64,000 bases of DNA, taken from assembly GCA_002840735.1 (NCBI GenBank), contig PHBY01000002.1, positions 62,001-126,000 of the forward strand, given 5' to 3'. Position 1 is the first letter of the stretch; every line of letters begins with the position of its first letter. Source of the stretch: Chloroflexi bacterium HGW-Chloroflexi-2 (GTDB lineage Bacteria > Chloroflexota > Anaerolineae > Anaerolineales > Anaerolineaceae). Made by a program: the position numbers and the translations under genes. This document shows, in pieces, positions 28,989 to 37,613 of the stretch. The notes below the pieces were generated by a model. The model did not search any database. It worked only from the letters and a program-made list of their open reading frames with translations, and had not been told where the DNA came from.

Positions 28989-31385
28989 ATGGATTTAATG
29001 GCCGTTAAAGATAAAAAATCAACGAATCAAAAGGGCTGTTTATTCACGGGGCTTTTTGTTTTTTCCATCATTTGGATTTTGGGGGCAACCATTGCTGCTC
29101 AACTCATGATGTGGGTGATGGAACAAACAATATTTGAAGCCTCTTTTTTATTTCCAGATTTACGTTGGTTGATTATTATTTCGTATATAAGTATTGTCGG
29201 GTTACCGCTTTTAATGATGCGGTTCATTATTAACGATGCTATCAGTAACATCATTTTTCAATTCTGGGCATCGATTAATTTTCTTGGTGTGGTATTGTTT
29301 CCAGGAAGATTTCTAGCCATCAATGATGCACATCTTGTCAGCCTCGTTCAGATATTTGGTGTTACTATCTATATTGGACTTCTTCTTTTGGTAGTTTATC
29401 GGAATAAAATTAGCATTCCCTGGAAATCAAGACCTGAATTTTTATTAATCACGATAATCATCAGTGGATTATTTACCATTCCATGGGTTTTATGGGGTGC
29501 ATTAGGATCTCTTCTCGATCTGGTTCTAAATTTAATCGTTGGTATTTTATCCGGATTATTCTTAACAATCGTAATTCAACAATTACATTCCGGACTCTTT
29601 CCAGAAAATAAGAAAATAGAACCCGCAGGCAGATTATTTTTCGGTTTGATCGTGCTTATCGGTTTAATAATTTTTTCAACAGTACTTGGTCAGAACGGTC
29701 AACAATGGATGTTAGTTTTTACTATTCCAGTTTCCAGCTGGATCATTTCTGGATTGTTCAGAAATGAGGGAAGAGAACAACACAACTTTTTAAGTATCTT
29801 GTTATTCTTTTCAGTCATCATCGCGGTACCGCTGATTTGGTTTGACCCGGATGAACTTTCTTTATTAATTGGGTCTCAACGTGGAGAGACTCTTTCCTGG
29901 GTTAGCCAAACGATATCATTTTCTGTTGTTATTTTAATTATCTCGACTGCATTTACTGGATTCATGCGAAAAAAACTAGAAACTGGAAATTTAAAAAAAC
30001 CACTCATAGCAATATCGATTTTTGTTTGGATCACAGTTATATTCACTTACTTCTTGTTGGGTCAACCCGGTTTCCATGGTGAATCCTTATTTGTCGTGAT
30101 GTCTGAGCAGGCTGATCTTAGTGAAGCAAGCATGTTCAATGATCCAATTGAAAAACGTAATTACGTTTATCAAACATCAGCAAGATTTGCATCTGAATCT
30201 CAAGTGGATATTACCAATTTCCTGAACAAATTCCGGATTGAATATGAACAATACTATCTTGTGAATGCGATTGAAGTGAAAGCTGGCCCATTCTGGAAAC
30301 TAATCATCGAACAACGGGAAGATATTGATAGGGTCCTAGAGAATCCAATCTTACGGCCATTACCAGAGGAAATTCCGATTACAAATGGAGACATTTCAAC
30401 AATTAATGAATCTCCATGGAATCTGGAAATGGTTGGTGTTGATAGAGTGCAGGAAGAATTTAAAATCTTTGGGAAAGGAATTATCATTGGTCAAGCAGAT
30501 TCAGGTGTAGACGGGAATCATCCAGCTTTACGGGATCAATTTGCAGGTTCAAAAGAAAACACAGATTATTTTTGGTATGACCCATGGTTTGAATCAAGTT
30601 TCCCAACGGATATCAGCGGACATGGCACACACACTTTAGGCATCATTCTTGGAAAAAATGTTGGAATTGCACCGGATGCAAATTGGATTGGATGTGTAAA
30701 TTTAGGCAGGAATCTAGGGAATCCTGGTTATTATCTTGCGTGTATGCAATTTTTATTTGCACCATTTCCACCAGGTGGAGATCCAATCCAGGATAGTAAG
30801 CCAGAATTTGGCGCTCATATACTCAATAATTCCTGGGGTTGCCCCGATATCGAGGGATGTGATAGTTTGGTTTTCGAACAAGCTGTTTCTGCATTAAGGT
30901 CGGCAGGTATTTTTGTTGTTTCATCTGCAGGAAATAATGGGTATTATGGTTGTGAGAGTATTACAGATCCATTGGCAATTTATAAAAATGTATTTTCGGT
31001 CGGTGCTGTTGATCAACTGGGTGAATTGGCATCATTTTCAAGTTTGGGACCTGTAACCGTTGATAATTCTGGTAGAACAAAACCAGATTTGGTTGCACCA
31101 GGTGTAGAAATAATCTCAACCATGCCGAATGCCAGCTACTCAATACTGAGCGGAACTTCGATGGCAGGTCCACATGTTGTTGGTACGGTTGCATTAATGT
31201 GGAGCGCTAATCCAGAGCTAATTGGTCAAATTGAGATAACAGAAGAAATTCTGCAAAAGACAGCCAGCGAATACTCAGGAATTTACCCTACGTGTGTCGA
31301 TTCAACAATCAATCCTAACAATGCCGTTGGTTTTGGTTTACTTAACACTTACAAGGCGGTTGAAGAAGTTATTAAAACCCGTTAG
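28989..31385 (+). CDS. Polytopic membrane protein with extracytoplasmic subtilisin-like (S8) protease domain
   Basis: The first 370 residues form roughly nine to ten membrane helices, an unusual platform for a subtilase. A short I9-like propeptide region follows (about 390-450, TSARFASESQVDI). The S8 domain has catalytic Asp in GQADSGVDGNHPAL (about 504), His in SGHGTHTLGIILG (about 545), oxyanion Asn in LNNSWGCPD (about 613) and Ser in LSGTSMAGPHVVGT (about 724), so it should be active. Cysteines in the C-terminal part may form disulfides outside the cell. The gene precedes an ECF sigma factor and a small membrane protein by about 70 bases, so a role in envelope signalling by proteolysis is possible but inferred. 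Confidence 0.88.
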   Translation: MDLMAVKDKKSTNQKGCLFTGLFVFSIIWILGATIAAQLMMWVMEQTIFEASFLFPDLRWLIIISYISIVGLPLLMMRFIINDAISNIIFQFWASINFLGVVLFPGRFLAINDAHLVSLVQIFGVTIYIGLLLLVVYRNKISIPWKSRPEFLLITIIISGLFTIPWVLWGALGSLLDLVLNLIVGILSGLFLTIVIQQLHSGLFPENKKIEPAGRLFFGLIVLIGLIIFSTVLGQNGQQWMLVFTIPVSSWIISGLFRNEGREQHNFLSILLFFSVIIAVPLIWFDPDELSLLIGSQRGETLSWVSQTISFSVVILIISTAFTGFMRKKLETGNLKKPLIAISIFVWITVIFTYFLLGQPGFHGESLFVVMSEQADLSEASMFNDPIEKRNYVYQTSARFASESQVDITNFLNKFRIEYEQYYLVNAIEVKAGPFWKLIIEQREDIDRVLENPILRPLPEEIPITNGDISTINESPWNLEMVGVDRVQEEFKIFGKGIIIGQADSGVDGNHPALRDQFAGSKENTDYFWYDPWFESSFPTDISGHGTHTLGIILGKNVGIAPDANWIGCVNLGRNLGNPGYYLACMQFLFAPFPPGGDPIQDSKPEFGAHILNNSWGCPDIEGCDSLVFEQAVSALRSAGIFVVSSAGNNGYYGCESITDPLAIYKNVFSVGAVDQLGELASFSSLGPVTVDNSGRTKPDLVAPGVEIISTMPNASYSILSGTSMAGPHVVGTVALMWSANPELIGQIEITEEILQKTASEYSGIYPTCVDSTINPNNAVGFGLLNTYKAVEEVIKTR

Positions 31386-31456
31386 TATAATTATTTGAAC
31401 GAAACTTGATAATTATTTTGGGGTTTAATTATTTAGCCCCGTTAAAGGTTTTACCA

Positions 31457-32038
31457 TTGAGTGAACAATTAGATGATATCCAATTAATCGAAGATGCCTG
31501 CAATGGGGATAACGAAGCGTTTGGTTTACTATATGAACGCAATGTTCGGAAAATTTACAATTATATATATTATCGAACCGGAAATATAAATGAAGCCGAA
31601 GATTTGACTTCCAAGGTATTTCAGCGTGCTTTCAGGCATATTGAATCTTATAATCAACGTGGAGTTCCTTTTTCAGCCTGGTTATACCGAATAGCTCACA
31701 ATCTTGTGGCTAATTGGTATCGTGATAGAAGTAGAAAAAAAGAGGTTGCCCTTGATGATCAATTACCAAGCTCATTCTATTTCGATTTTCCTGAGTCTTC
31801 ACTCGAAAAATCTGAGGAATCCGAAAAAATGATGAAGGCAATAAGACGATTACCTCCCGAAAGACAACAATTGATCATTCTCAAATTTGTTGAAGGATTG
31901 AGCAATTCGGAAATTGGTTTGATCATGCAAAAATCTGAAGGTGCTATTAAAAGTCTATACCATCGAACCTTGGAATCATTGCGAAAAGAGATAGAGAAAA
32001 TAGACCAACCGAAAAAGAGTATAGGAAAAAATACTTAA
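31457..32038 (+). CDS. ECF-type RNA polymerase sigma factor
   Basis: Region 2 is clear (GDNEAFGLLYERNVRKIYNY, AEDLTSKVFQRAF, FSAWLYRIAHNLVANWYR). Region 4 also (LPPERQQLIILKFVEGLSNS, then SEGAIKSLYHRTLESLRKEI). I prefer the TTG at 31457, which has AAAGGT seven bases before it and starts the protein at the usual place. An in-frame TTG at 31406 would add 17 hydrophobic residues with no ribosome site. The gene lies between a membrane subtilase and a single-TM small protein that could be its partner. The regulon is unknown. Confidence 0.88.
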   Translation: MSEQLDDIQLIEDACNGDNEAFGLLYERNVRKIYNYIYYRTGNINEAEDLTSKVFQRAFRHIESYNQRGVPFSAWLYRIAHNLVANWYRDRSRKKEVALDDQLPSSFYFDFPESSLEKSEESEKMMKAIRRLPPERQQLIILKFVEGLSNSEIGLIMQKSEGAIKSLYHRTLESLRKEIEKIDQPKKSIGKNT

Positions 32039-32061
32039 AAAGGAAATTTAAGTTACAAAAA

Positions 32062-32280
32062 ATGAATGAAGATAATTTTTATTTAATAATGGAAAATTCT
32101 CTACTGAGTAATCTAAGACCTGTACAACCCAATCCTGATTTTATTCAAAATTTGGGGAAAAGGTTATTGGGATCGAATAATATATCTATTGAAAGCCGGA
32201 ACAATGGTATAGCTTTTGTTCTCATCAGTTTGGGATTATTTTTGGGGGTATTGCTTGTCTGGCTGTTCCGCAAACACTGA
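32062..32280 (+). CDS. Small single-TM protein downstream of the sigma factor, possible anti-sigma partner
   Basis: The 72-residue protein has a charged N-terminal part (residues 1-45) and one membrane helix near residues 48-68 (FVLISLGLFLGVLLVWLF), ending in RKH. It starts 23 bases after the sigma factor stop, behind an AAGGAAATT-like site. Short membrane proteins with a cytoplasmic N-terminus next to an ECF factor often act as anti-sigma factors, but there is no recognisable anti-sigma zinc motif here. Function is inference. Confidence 0.65.
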   Translation: MNEDNFYLIMENSLLSNLRPVQPNPDFIQNLGKRLLGSNNISIESRNNGIAFVLISLGLFLGVLLVWLFRKH

Positions 32281-32283
32281 AAA

Positions 32284-32541
32284 TTATACAAGGCCTAATT
32301 CGAACAATTTCTTCTTTAAAGTTTCCTTATCTGGTTCAACTAATATTGAACCATCCGAAAAAATTATGGTGGGCACACTTTTGTACCCATTATTGATCTC
32401 TTTGACACGTTTTTCCCCATCTTTATCTTTGTCAATATTAATCCATTCAAATTCGATTTGATAATCCTCAAATAATTTCTTTGCCCGAATTGAGTCTCCA
32501 CACCAGGTAGTGGCATATATGATTATTTTTTCATCTTCCAT
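32284..32541 (-). CDS. Glutaredoxin-like protein, CGDS active site
   Basis: An 85-residue thioredoxin-fold protein of the glutaredoxin/mycoredoxin type. The start (IIIYATTWCGDSIRAKKLF) carries a CGDS motif, so only one redox Cys is present. The cis-proline segment is KSVPTIIF, and DGSILVEPD matches the C-terminal half. A monothiol site favours glutathione- or mycothiol-like deglutathionylation or cluster handling rather than dithiol reduction. It starts one base after the preceding stop, so the two form an operon. Confidence 0.85.
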   Translation of the reverse strand: MEDEKIIIYATTWCGDSIRAKKLFEDYQIEFEWINIDKDKDGEKRVKEINNGYKSVPTIIFSDGSILVEPDKETLKKKLFELGLV

Positions 32542-32542
32542 A

Positions 32543-32887
32543 TTATTTTTTGAACTCCTTTACAAATAATAAAATATTCTGTGTTGCATTCACTAAGTTT
32601 AGATTTGCTGGAAAAGAAAAATCAGTGTTGACGCGGGTGGTCAATGCTGTTATTTCATCTTGAATTGGTGTAACCAGATCTGGATAGTTCTGAATTTCTA
32701 TCAAATATTGATAAGGGGTTCTAGATTGTTGGGTATCAAGATGCAATTGAGTGAATAAAATACGAATCGCTTTTCCAGCTACCTGCCTCGCAATCACTCG
32801 GCTTCGATTCATTTCCCCTTTATTCTCGAATTTGATTGCCGACTCCAGATCACGTAATAATGATTGGTAAAGATCTTCAGTTATCAT
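32543..32887 (-). CDS. Small all-helical protein of unknown function
   Basis: The 114-residue protein is predicted mainly α-helical, with a charged first helix pair (LESAIKFENKGEMNRSRVIARQ). It has no signal peptide, cysteine or known motif. The shape is loosely like HEPN-type helical bundles, but the catalytic RxxxxH is missing. It is the upstream partner of the glutaredoxin-like gene (one-base gap), so it may serve the same process; beyond that I cannot assign a role. Confidence 0.6.
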   Translation of the reverse strand: MITEDLYQSLLRDLESAIKFENKGEMNRSRVIARQVAGKAIRILFTQLHLDTQQSRTPYQYLIEIQNYPDLVTPIQDEITALTTRVNTDFSFPANLNLVNATQNILLFVKEFKK

Positions 32888-32916
32888 TTAACCATTAAAA
32901 TTTTGACACGAAAAAT

Positions 32917-32945
32917 ACAGGGTGCCAGAGTGACACCCTGTTTTT
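32917..32945 (-). terminator. Terminator after the DUF4870 gene
   Basis: ACAGGGTG pairs with CACCCTGT around a nine-base loop. On the minus strand it ends in ATTTTT, just past the stop of the DUF4870 gene. Confidence 0.85.
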
Positions 32946-32962
32946 GACGAATTGCCGAATCT

Positions 32963-33286
32963 TTATGCCCAACCTTGTTTTTTTACAAAATCACTAATAA
33001 CAGGGATGTTAATATATTCGCCCTTGTATGCTTTGTAAGCCCACCAAAGCATGACAAACCATAAAATTGAACCACAACCTAAAGTAAAGGTTGCAATTAT
33101 TGGTACAACAATAATCATAATAATACCAACTGCAAGGGCTTGTGCATTATGAGCTTTGATAAATGGTCGGTTTTTTTTATCTTCCATCAACAAAAAAATA
33201 ATTGGAACTAATGGAGAGAATACGTATGCCAGGGCCGCCATTAATCGATCGTCACTGGTTACTTCGTTAGGGTTATAATCTGTCAT
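32963..33286 (-). CDS. DUF4870-family small membrane protein
   Basis: The 107-residue protein carries the DUF4870 pattern: an N-terminal DDRLMAALAYVFSPLVPIIF helix, a short charged loop with RPFIKAHNAQAL, and a second hydrophobic segment with WFVMLWWAYKAYKGE. Three or four membrane helices are predicted. The family is widespread and of unknown function. It is a single gene with a terminator behind it and a TAAGGAGAAA-like ribosome site. Confidence 0.85.
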   Translation of the reverse strand: MTDYNPNEVTSDDRLMAALAYVFSPLVPIIFLLMEDKKNRPFIKAHNAQALAVGIIMIIVVPIIATFTLGCGSILWFVMLWWAYKAYKGEYINIPVISDFVKKQGWA

Positions 33287-33371
33287 TATTTTTCTCCTTA
33301 AATAGGGTTTAGGTATTTACTTATTATATGGAATTTTTAAAAATATTCAAAGGATAACTTATAATAACTTT

Positions 33372-34283
33372 ATGAAAAACATCAGAATCGTTTTTATGGG
33401 ATCACCAGAATTCGCCATTCCATCGTTAATTAGTCTAATAGAGAATTTTAATGTTGTTGGGGTGGTAACACAACCTGATAAACCCGCTGGAAGAGGAAAA
33501 GCTTTAAAGGCACCTCCTATAAAGGAAATTGCTCTTCAACACCAAATCGAATTTATCCAACCGAATAGATTAAGTGAACCAGGTGTGTTTGGTCAACTCC
33601 AAAGATGGGCACCGGATTCAATTGTAGTGGTTGCTTTTGGTCAGATTTTAAGGCAAGAAGTGCTTGATTTACCAGGTTACGGTTGTGTTAACGTCCATGG
33701 GAGTCTCCTTCCTCGCTGGAGAGGCGCAGCACCTATACAGGCAGCGATTTTTCACGGCGATGAAGAAACAGGAATTACCATCATGAAAATGGATGCAGGG
33801 GTTGATACCGGTCCAATCTTAAAACAAAAATCTATTACGATCAGAGATGATGATACCTCAGAAAGCCTGGGTAAATCATTATCACAATTAGGCGCAAATT
33901 TATTAATCGAGACTTTGCCTGATTATTTGATGGGACACCTAAAACCGATTTCACAAACCGAAAAAGGGGTAACTTATGCCCCAAGGCTTGAGAAGGAGAA
34001 TGGATTTTTAGATTTTTCTAAAAGCGCGCTGGAATTAGATCGCCAGGTAAGAGCTTATTTTCCCTGGCCAGGATCATTTCTGGAGATCGGTGAAGAAAGA
34101 ATTAAGGTAATGGCAACGCGCATTATTCATGATGTGAATTTGGAACCTGGCGAAAGAGGGCAGATTTCCGGTTTTCCTGTCGTTGGTACTAATCGAGGTG
34201 GTTTGATGTTAGAACGGGTTCAACCTGCCGGGAAAAAAATCATGACGGGAAAGATGTTTTTGAATGGATTTCGTAATTGGTAA
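33372..34283 (+). CDS. fmt: Methionyl-tRNA formyltransferase
   Basis: This cytoplasmic enzyme transfers a formyl group from 10-formyl-tetrahydrofolate to initiator Met-tRNA. Signature segments are IVFMGSPEFAIPSL at the N-terminus, VVTQPDKPAGRGK, and the catalytic HGSLLPRWRGAAPIQAAI with Asn/His/Asp. Also present are GITIMKMDAGVDTGPIL and the C-terminal YFPWPGSF. At 303 residues it has the usual length. The first gene of a three-gene operon with a ketopantoate reductase and a GH13 enzyme; def is not nearby. Confidence 0.96.
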   Translation: MKNIRIVFMGSPEFAIPSLISLIENFNVVGVVTQPDKPAGRGKALKAPPIKEIALQHQIEFIQPNRLSEPGVFGQLQRWAPDSIVVVAFGQILRQEVLDLPGYGCVNVHGSLLPRWRGAAPIQAAIFHGDEETGITIMKMDAGVDTGPILKQKSITIRDDDTSESLGKSLSQLGANLLIETLPDYLMGHLKPISQTEKGVTYAPRLEKENGFLDFSKSALELDRQVRAYFPWPGSFLEIGEERIKVMATRIIHDVNLEPGERGQISGFPVVGTNRGGLMLERVQPAGKKIMTGKMFLNGFRNW

Positions 34284-34288
34284 AGCAA

Positions 34289-35329
34289 ATGCAGAAAAAA
34301 AAGTTAAAAATTCTTTGTTTTGGAGCTGGTGCGATTGGTTCGTATGTCGGAGGAAGCCTGTTATCTCATGGCCACGAAGTTCATTTTCTTGATCGACCTG
34401 ATGCCATAGAGAGAATAAAACAATTTGGTATCCGATTGATTCTTCCTGAGGGAACCTTTGACCTGATCCCTGATTACTTATGGTCTTCACTGGATGAAGC
34501 TCTTATTGAAAACCAATTTGATTTTTCAATTGTTGCAGTAAAGTCTTTTGACACGGAAACATTAATTGAATCCTGGTCAGATAAGAAAGATTTCCTTCCA
34601 CCTGTTTTGTGTTTACAAAATGGAGTGGAAAACGAGATTAAAATTAGTTCAGTTTTAGGACCTGACAAAACAATCAGCGGGACAGTCACAACTGCTATCG
34701 GTAGAATAGAGAATGGAATCATCATTGAGCGATTACGTGGTATCGGTATCGAAAATAAAAATGCCTTAACCGAAATAATAATTACCATAATGAATGATGC
34801 TGGATTGCAAGCGATTGGATTTAAAGATGCAAAGTCGATGAAGTGGTCCAAACTATTGACCAATTTAACAACCAATGCCAGTTCAGCCATTTTAGGAATG
34901 ACGCCAGGAGAAATCCTTTCTGACTCTGATTTATTTAAAATAGAAATTGAACAATTACGCGAGACAATTCGGGTTATGCGTGCTCACAGAATTTCCGTCA
35001 CCAATTTACCTGGAACCCCGGTGAAATTATTCGCGACAATTGTTGAAAAATTTCCGCTTTCGATCAGTAAATTGATTTTGAAGAAGTCAATTTCAGGTGG
35101 TCGTGGTGGAAAAATGCCTTCGTTTTATTTAGATTTGAAAAGTAATCGAAAAAAATCAGAAGTCGATCATCTAAATGGTGCGGTTGTCAGATTTGGTGAA
35201 GATGTAAATATACCCGCACCTGTGAATAAAAAACTGACAGAAATACTTACTCAATTGACATTGGAAGATATTCCACGATTTGAATACGATCACCAACCTG
35301 ATAAATATCAGAGATTGTTCACGTTATAA
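34289..35329 (+). CDS. panE: 2-Dehydropantoate 2-reductase family protein
   Basis: The Rossmann motif CFGAGAIGSYVGGSLLSHGH at the N-terminus, VKSFDTETL, LQNGVENEI, and the catalytic-lysine segment MKWSKLLTNLTTNAS are those of ketopantoate reductase (ApbA/PanE). That enzyme makes pantoate with NADPH for coenzyme A. The ATG at 34289 lies six bases after the fmt stop; an in-frame TTG at 34277 would overlap fmt by seven bases. Other members act on related 2-keto acids, so the substrate is probable, not proven. Confidence 0.85.
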   Translation: MQKKKLKILCFGAGAIGSYVGGSLLSHGHEVHFLDRPDAIERIKQFGIRLILPEGTFDLIPDYLWSSLDEALIENQFDFSIVAVKSFDTETLIESWSDKKDFLPPVLCLQNGVENEIKISSVLGPDKTISGTVTTAIGRIENGIIIERLRGIGIENKNALTEIIITIMNDAGLQAIGFKDAKSMKWSKLLTNLTTNASSAILGMTPGEILSDSDLFKIEIEQLRETIRVMRAHRISVTNLPGTPVKLFATIVEKFPLSISKLILKKSISGGRGGKMPSFYLDLKSNRKKSEVDHLNGAVVRFGEDVNIPAPVNKKLTEILTQLTLEDIPRFEYDHQPDKYQRLFTL

Positions 35330-35332
35330 ACA

Positions 35333-36739
35333 ATGCCAAAGAATATACCTCCCTGGGTTAAGCATGCAATCTTCTATCAAATATTTCCGGATCGATTTTT
35401 CAATGGAGATTTAACTAACGACCCTGAAAATGTACAGAGTTGGGGAAGTAAACCGAATTTATGGGGATTTCAAGGTGGGGATTTAGCTGGAATCATTAAA
35501 AAAATTGATTATTTGGTTGAACTGGGGGTTAATGCGATTTATCTTAATCCGATATTTACTGGAGCATCCAATCATCGCTATGATACGATCGATTATTACC
35601 AGATTGACCCCAAATTGGGAAACCTGGCAACGTTTCATGAACTCGTAAAGATTGCCCACAAAAACGAAATAAAAATCATCTTAGATGGTGTATTCAACCA
35701 TACCGGACGTGGATTTTTCGCTTTTAATGATTTATTGGAAAACGGTGAACATTCACCTTACCGCTATTGGTACCATGTTTATCACTTCCCAATCGATGCT
35801 TATTCACCAGGAAAAGCAAGAGATTATGCTGCCTGGTGGGGATTTAAGAGTTTGCCCAAATTAAATACTGATCACCCTCCAGTCAGGGATTATCTTCTAA
35901 GTGTTGCAAAATATTGGATTGAACAGGGCGCAGATGGTTGGCGATTGGATGTGCCCAATGAAATTGACGATGAAAGCTTCTGGTCTGAATTCCAGGAGAT
36001 TGTTCGTACGACAAATCCCAATGCATATATTTGCGGTGAAATCTGGGAAGCTGATTCTACCTGGATCGAAAATGGATTTTTTGATGGATTAATGAATTAC
36101 CCTCTCAGAACAGCCATAATTGATTTATTACAGTCAAAAATCACACCGAGTACTTTTATACAGCAAGTAAATAATTTATTAAAAAATTATCCTGATCAAA
36201 ATAGATATGGCATGTTTAATTTGCTTGGATCCCATGATACTGAAAGAATTCGTACGATTTTAAAGGATGATTTTGCTCTGATCCAATTAGCGTATTTGTT
36301 TTTATTTACCTTTGTTGGCGCTCCGGTTATTTATTATGGTGATGAAATTGGAATTCGTGGTGGAAAGGATCCTGAGTCCAGACGCGCATTTCCCTGGGAT
36401 GAACATCAATGGGATTTACCATTAAAACAAAAAATTGAAAAATTAATTCATTTACGACGAATTTTCCCCGCCCTGAGAATGGGAGAGTTTATCTCACTGG
36501 ATTATGATGACAATAGAATGGTATTTTCGTATGCACGAACGTATGAAAATAATAATTTTGTTATGGCGTTTAATTGCAGTGATAAAAATCAAAATCTGGA
36601 TATTTCTTTAAAACAATTAAATATTAATAGTCAGACCAGGCTAAATAATCTGTTAGGCGATGAATATTTTCAAATTAATTTATCAAATAAATCTATATCG
36701 GTAATAATTCCATCAAAAACTGGATTCATCTTACACTAA
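35333..36739 (+). CDS. Cytoplasmic GH13 enzyme, neopullulanase/cyclomaltodextrinase-like
   Basis: The 468-residue protein lacks a signal peptide and starts directly at the catalytic barrel (AIFYQIFPDRFFNGD). All GH13 regions are present: DGVFNHTG, GWRLDVPNEID with the nucleophile Asp, GEIWEADS with the acid/base Glu, and LLGSHDTERI. The motif LPKLNTDHP is typical of the neopullulanase/cyclomaltodextrinase group. The N-terminal starch-binding-like domain of that group is missing. It would degrade imported maltodextrins, which fits the importer at 10.9-14.4 kb. It follows panE by three bases. Confidence 0.9.
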   Translation: MPKNIPPWVKHAIFYQIFPDRFFNGDLTNDPENVQSWGSKPNLWGFQGGDLAGIIKKIDYLVELGVNAIYLNPIFTGASNHRYDTIDYYQIDPKLGNLATFHELVKIAHKNEIKIILDGVFNHTGRGFFAFNDLLENGEHSPYRYWYHVYHFPIDAYSPGKARDYAAWWGFKSLPKLNTDHPPVRDYLLSVAKYWIEQGADGWRLDVPNEIDDESFWSEFQEIVRTTNPNAYICGEIWEADSTWIENGFFDGLMNYPLRTAIIDLLQSKITPSTFIQQVNNLLKNYPDQNRYGMFNLLGSHDTERIRTILKDDFALIQLAYLFLFTFVGAPVIYYGDEIGIRGGKDPESRRAFPWDEHQWDLPLKQKIEKLIHLRRIFPALRMGEFISLDYDDNRMVFSYARTYENNNFVMAFNCSDKNQNLDISLKQLNINSQTRLNNLLGDEYFQINLSNKSISVIIPSKTGFILH

Positions 36740-36743
36740 CTCC

Positions 36744-37076
36744 TCAGTCTTCTTCTTCCCATCCAATTTCTTCAGCCGCAAAGAATAAATCGGTTGCGCT
36801 AATCAGACCTACCAGGCAACTTTTTTCATCAATAACCGGCATGTGGTGGATGTTGTTTTTCTGCATCTTTATTGAACATTGTTTTAAAGTCCAGTCGTGA
36901 TTGGCTGATACCAGATTTTCCGACATGATTTCACATACAGATGTGTTCGCTGGATTTTTCTCTTGAGCAATGATTTTGTCACGAATATCTGTCGTCGTCA
37001 GGTTTCCATAGAGGTTCTGTTCAGGATCAATAGCTACTATCAACCTACGGATAATTCTTCTTCTCATGAGTGTCAA
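36744..37076 (-). CDS. CBS-domain pair protein, start codon uncertain
   Basis: Homologous reading continues upstream of the only standard start (TTG, 37076) to about 37142, giving the classic CBS opening KVKDWIISPVIVVDRDSFAD, so the true protein is longer. No ATG, GTG or TTG exists in that frame between the TGA at 37158-37160 and 37076. The two CBS domains bind adenosyl nucleotides in other proteins; the second holds IHHMPVIDEKSCLVGLISATDL. It follows the pterin dehydratase gene on the same strand, whose stop lies in the adjacent frame (-1). A start at a rare codon, a frameshift from the dehydratase, or a decayed gene are all possible. Confidence 0.65.
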   Translation of the reverse strand: MTLMRRRIIRRLIVAIDPEQNLYGNLTTTDIRDKIIAQEKNPANTSVCEIMSENLVSANHDWTLKQCSIKMQKNNIHHMPVIDEKSCLVGLISATDLFFAAEEIGWEEED

Positions 37077-37150
37077 TGCATAATCTGCAAAGCTATCCCG
37101 ATCGACGACAATTACAGGTGAGATTATCCAATCTTTTACTTTATGAGTCG

Positions 37151-37489
37151 TTAATTTTCATCATTATTGATTTTCAGATAGATATCATCTGATAGCTTTG
37201 CCATTTCAATGTCCAGCTTGGTTATCGTTTTTTGAGAGTGAGTTGACCAAACAAGGGTAACTTTGTGCCATTCTGCCACTAATGTTGGATGATGATTATG
37301 TTCTTCAGCAATGACCTGGACAGCATAAGCGAACTCGTATGTATTCTTGTCTGACGAAAATTCATATTCTCGAATTAATTGCTCATGAGATGGCAAGAAT
37401 TTTTGGTCAACCGGGTTGATAACTTTCCATTTTGAATGTCTTTCTAAGAAATTTTGTAAATTGGTCATATTATTTTTATCTGCGATCAT
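37151..37489 (-). CDS. Pterin-4a-carbinolamine dehydratase
   Basis: The motif EEHNHHPTLVAEWHKVTLVW is the diagnostic PCD active site (three His). The protein also has LDIEMAKLSDDI near the end. The ATG at 37489 follows GAGGG at about eight bases and gives 112 residues, the normal length; an in-frame ATG at 37540 lacks a ribosome site. The enzyme dehydrates 4a-hydroxytetrahydropterin in other organisms, and some bacterial members have moonlighting roles. No aromatic amino acid hydroxylase is nearby. Confidence 0.88.
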   Translation of the reverse strand: MIADKNNMTNLQNFLERHSKWKVINPVDQKFLPSHEQLIREYEFSSDKNTYEFAYAVQVIAEEHNHHPTLVAEWHKVTLVWSTHSQKTITKLDIEMAKLSDDIYLKINNDEN

Positions 37490-37613
37490 TCCAGTCCCTC
37501 TTAACAAATCTTTTTTGTTACTTAGAAAAGAATATAGCAAATCTACATCAGGAATTCAATTAAATGTAATATATTGCGTTATTCGATTTTAAACCGATTG
37601 ATTATCTCGTTAC

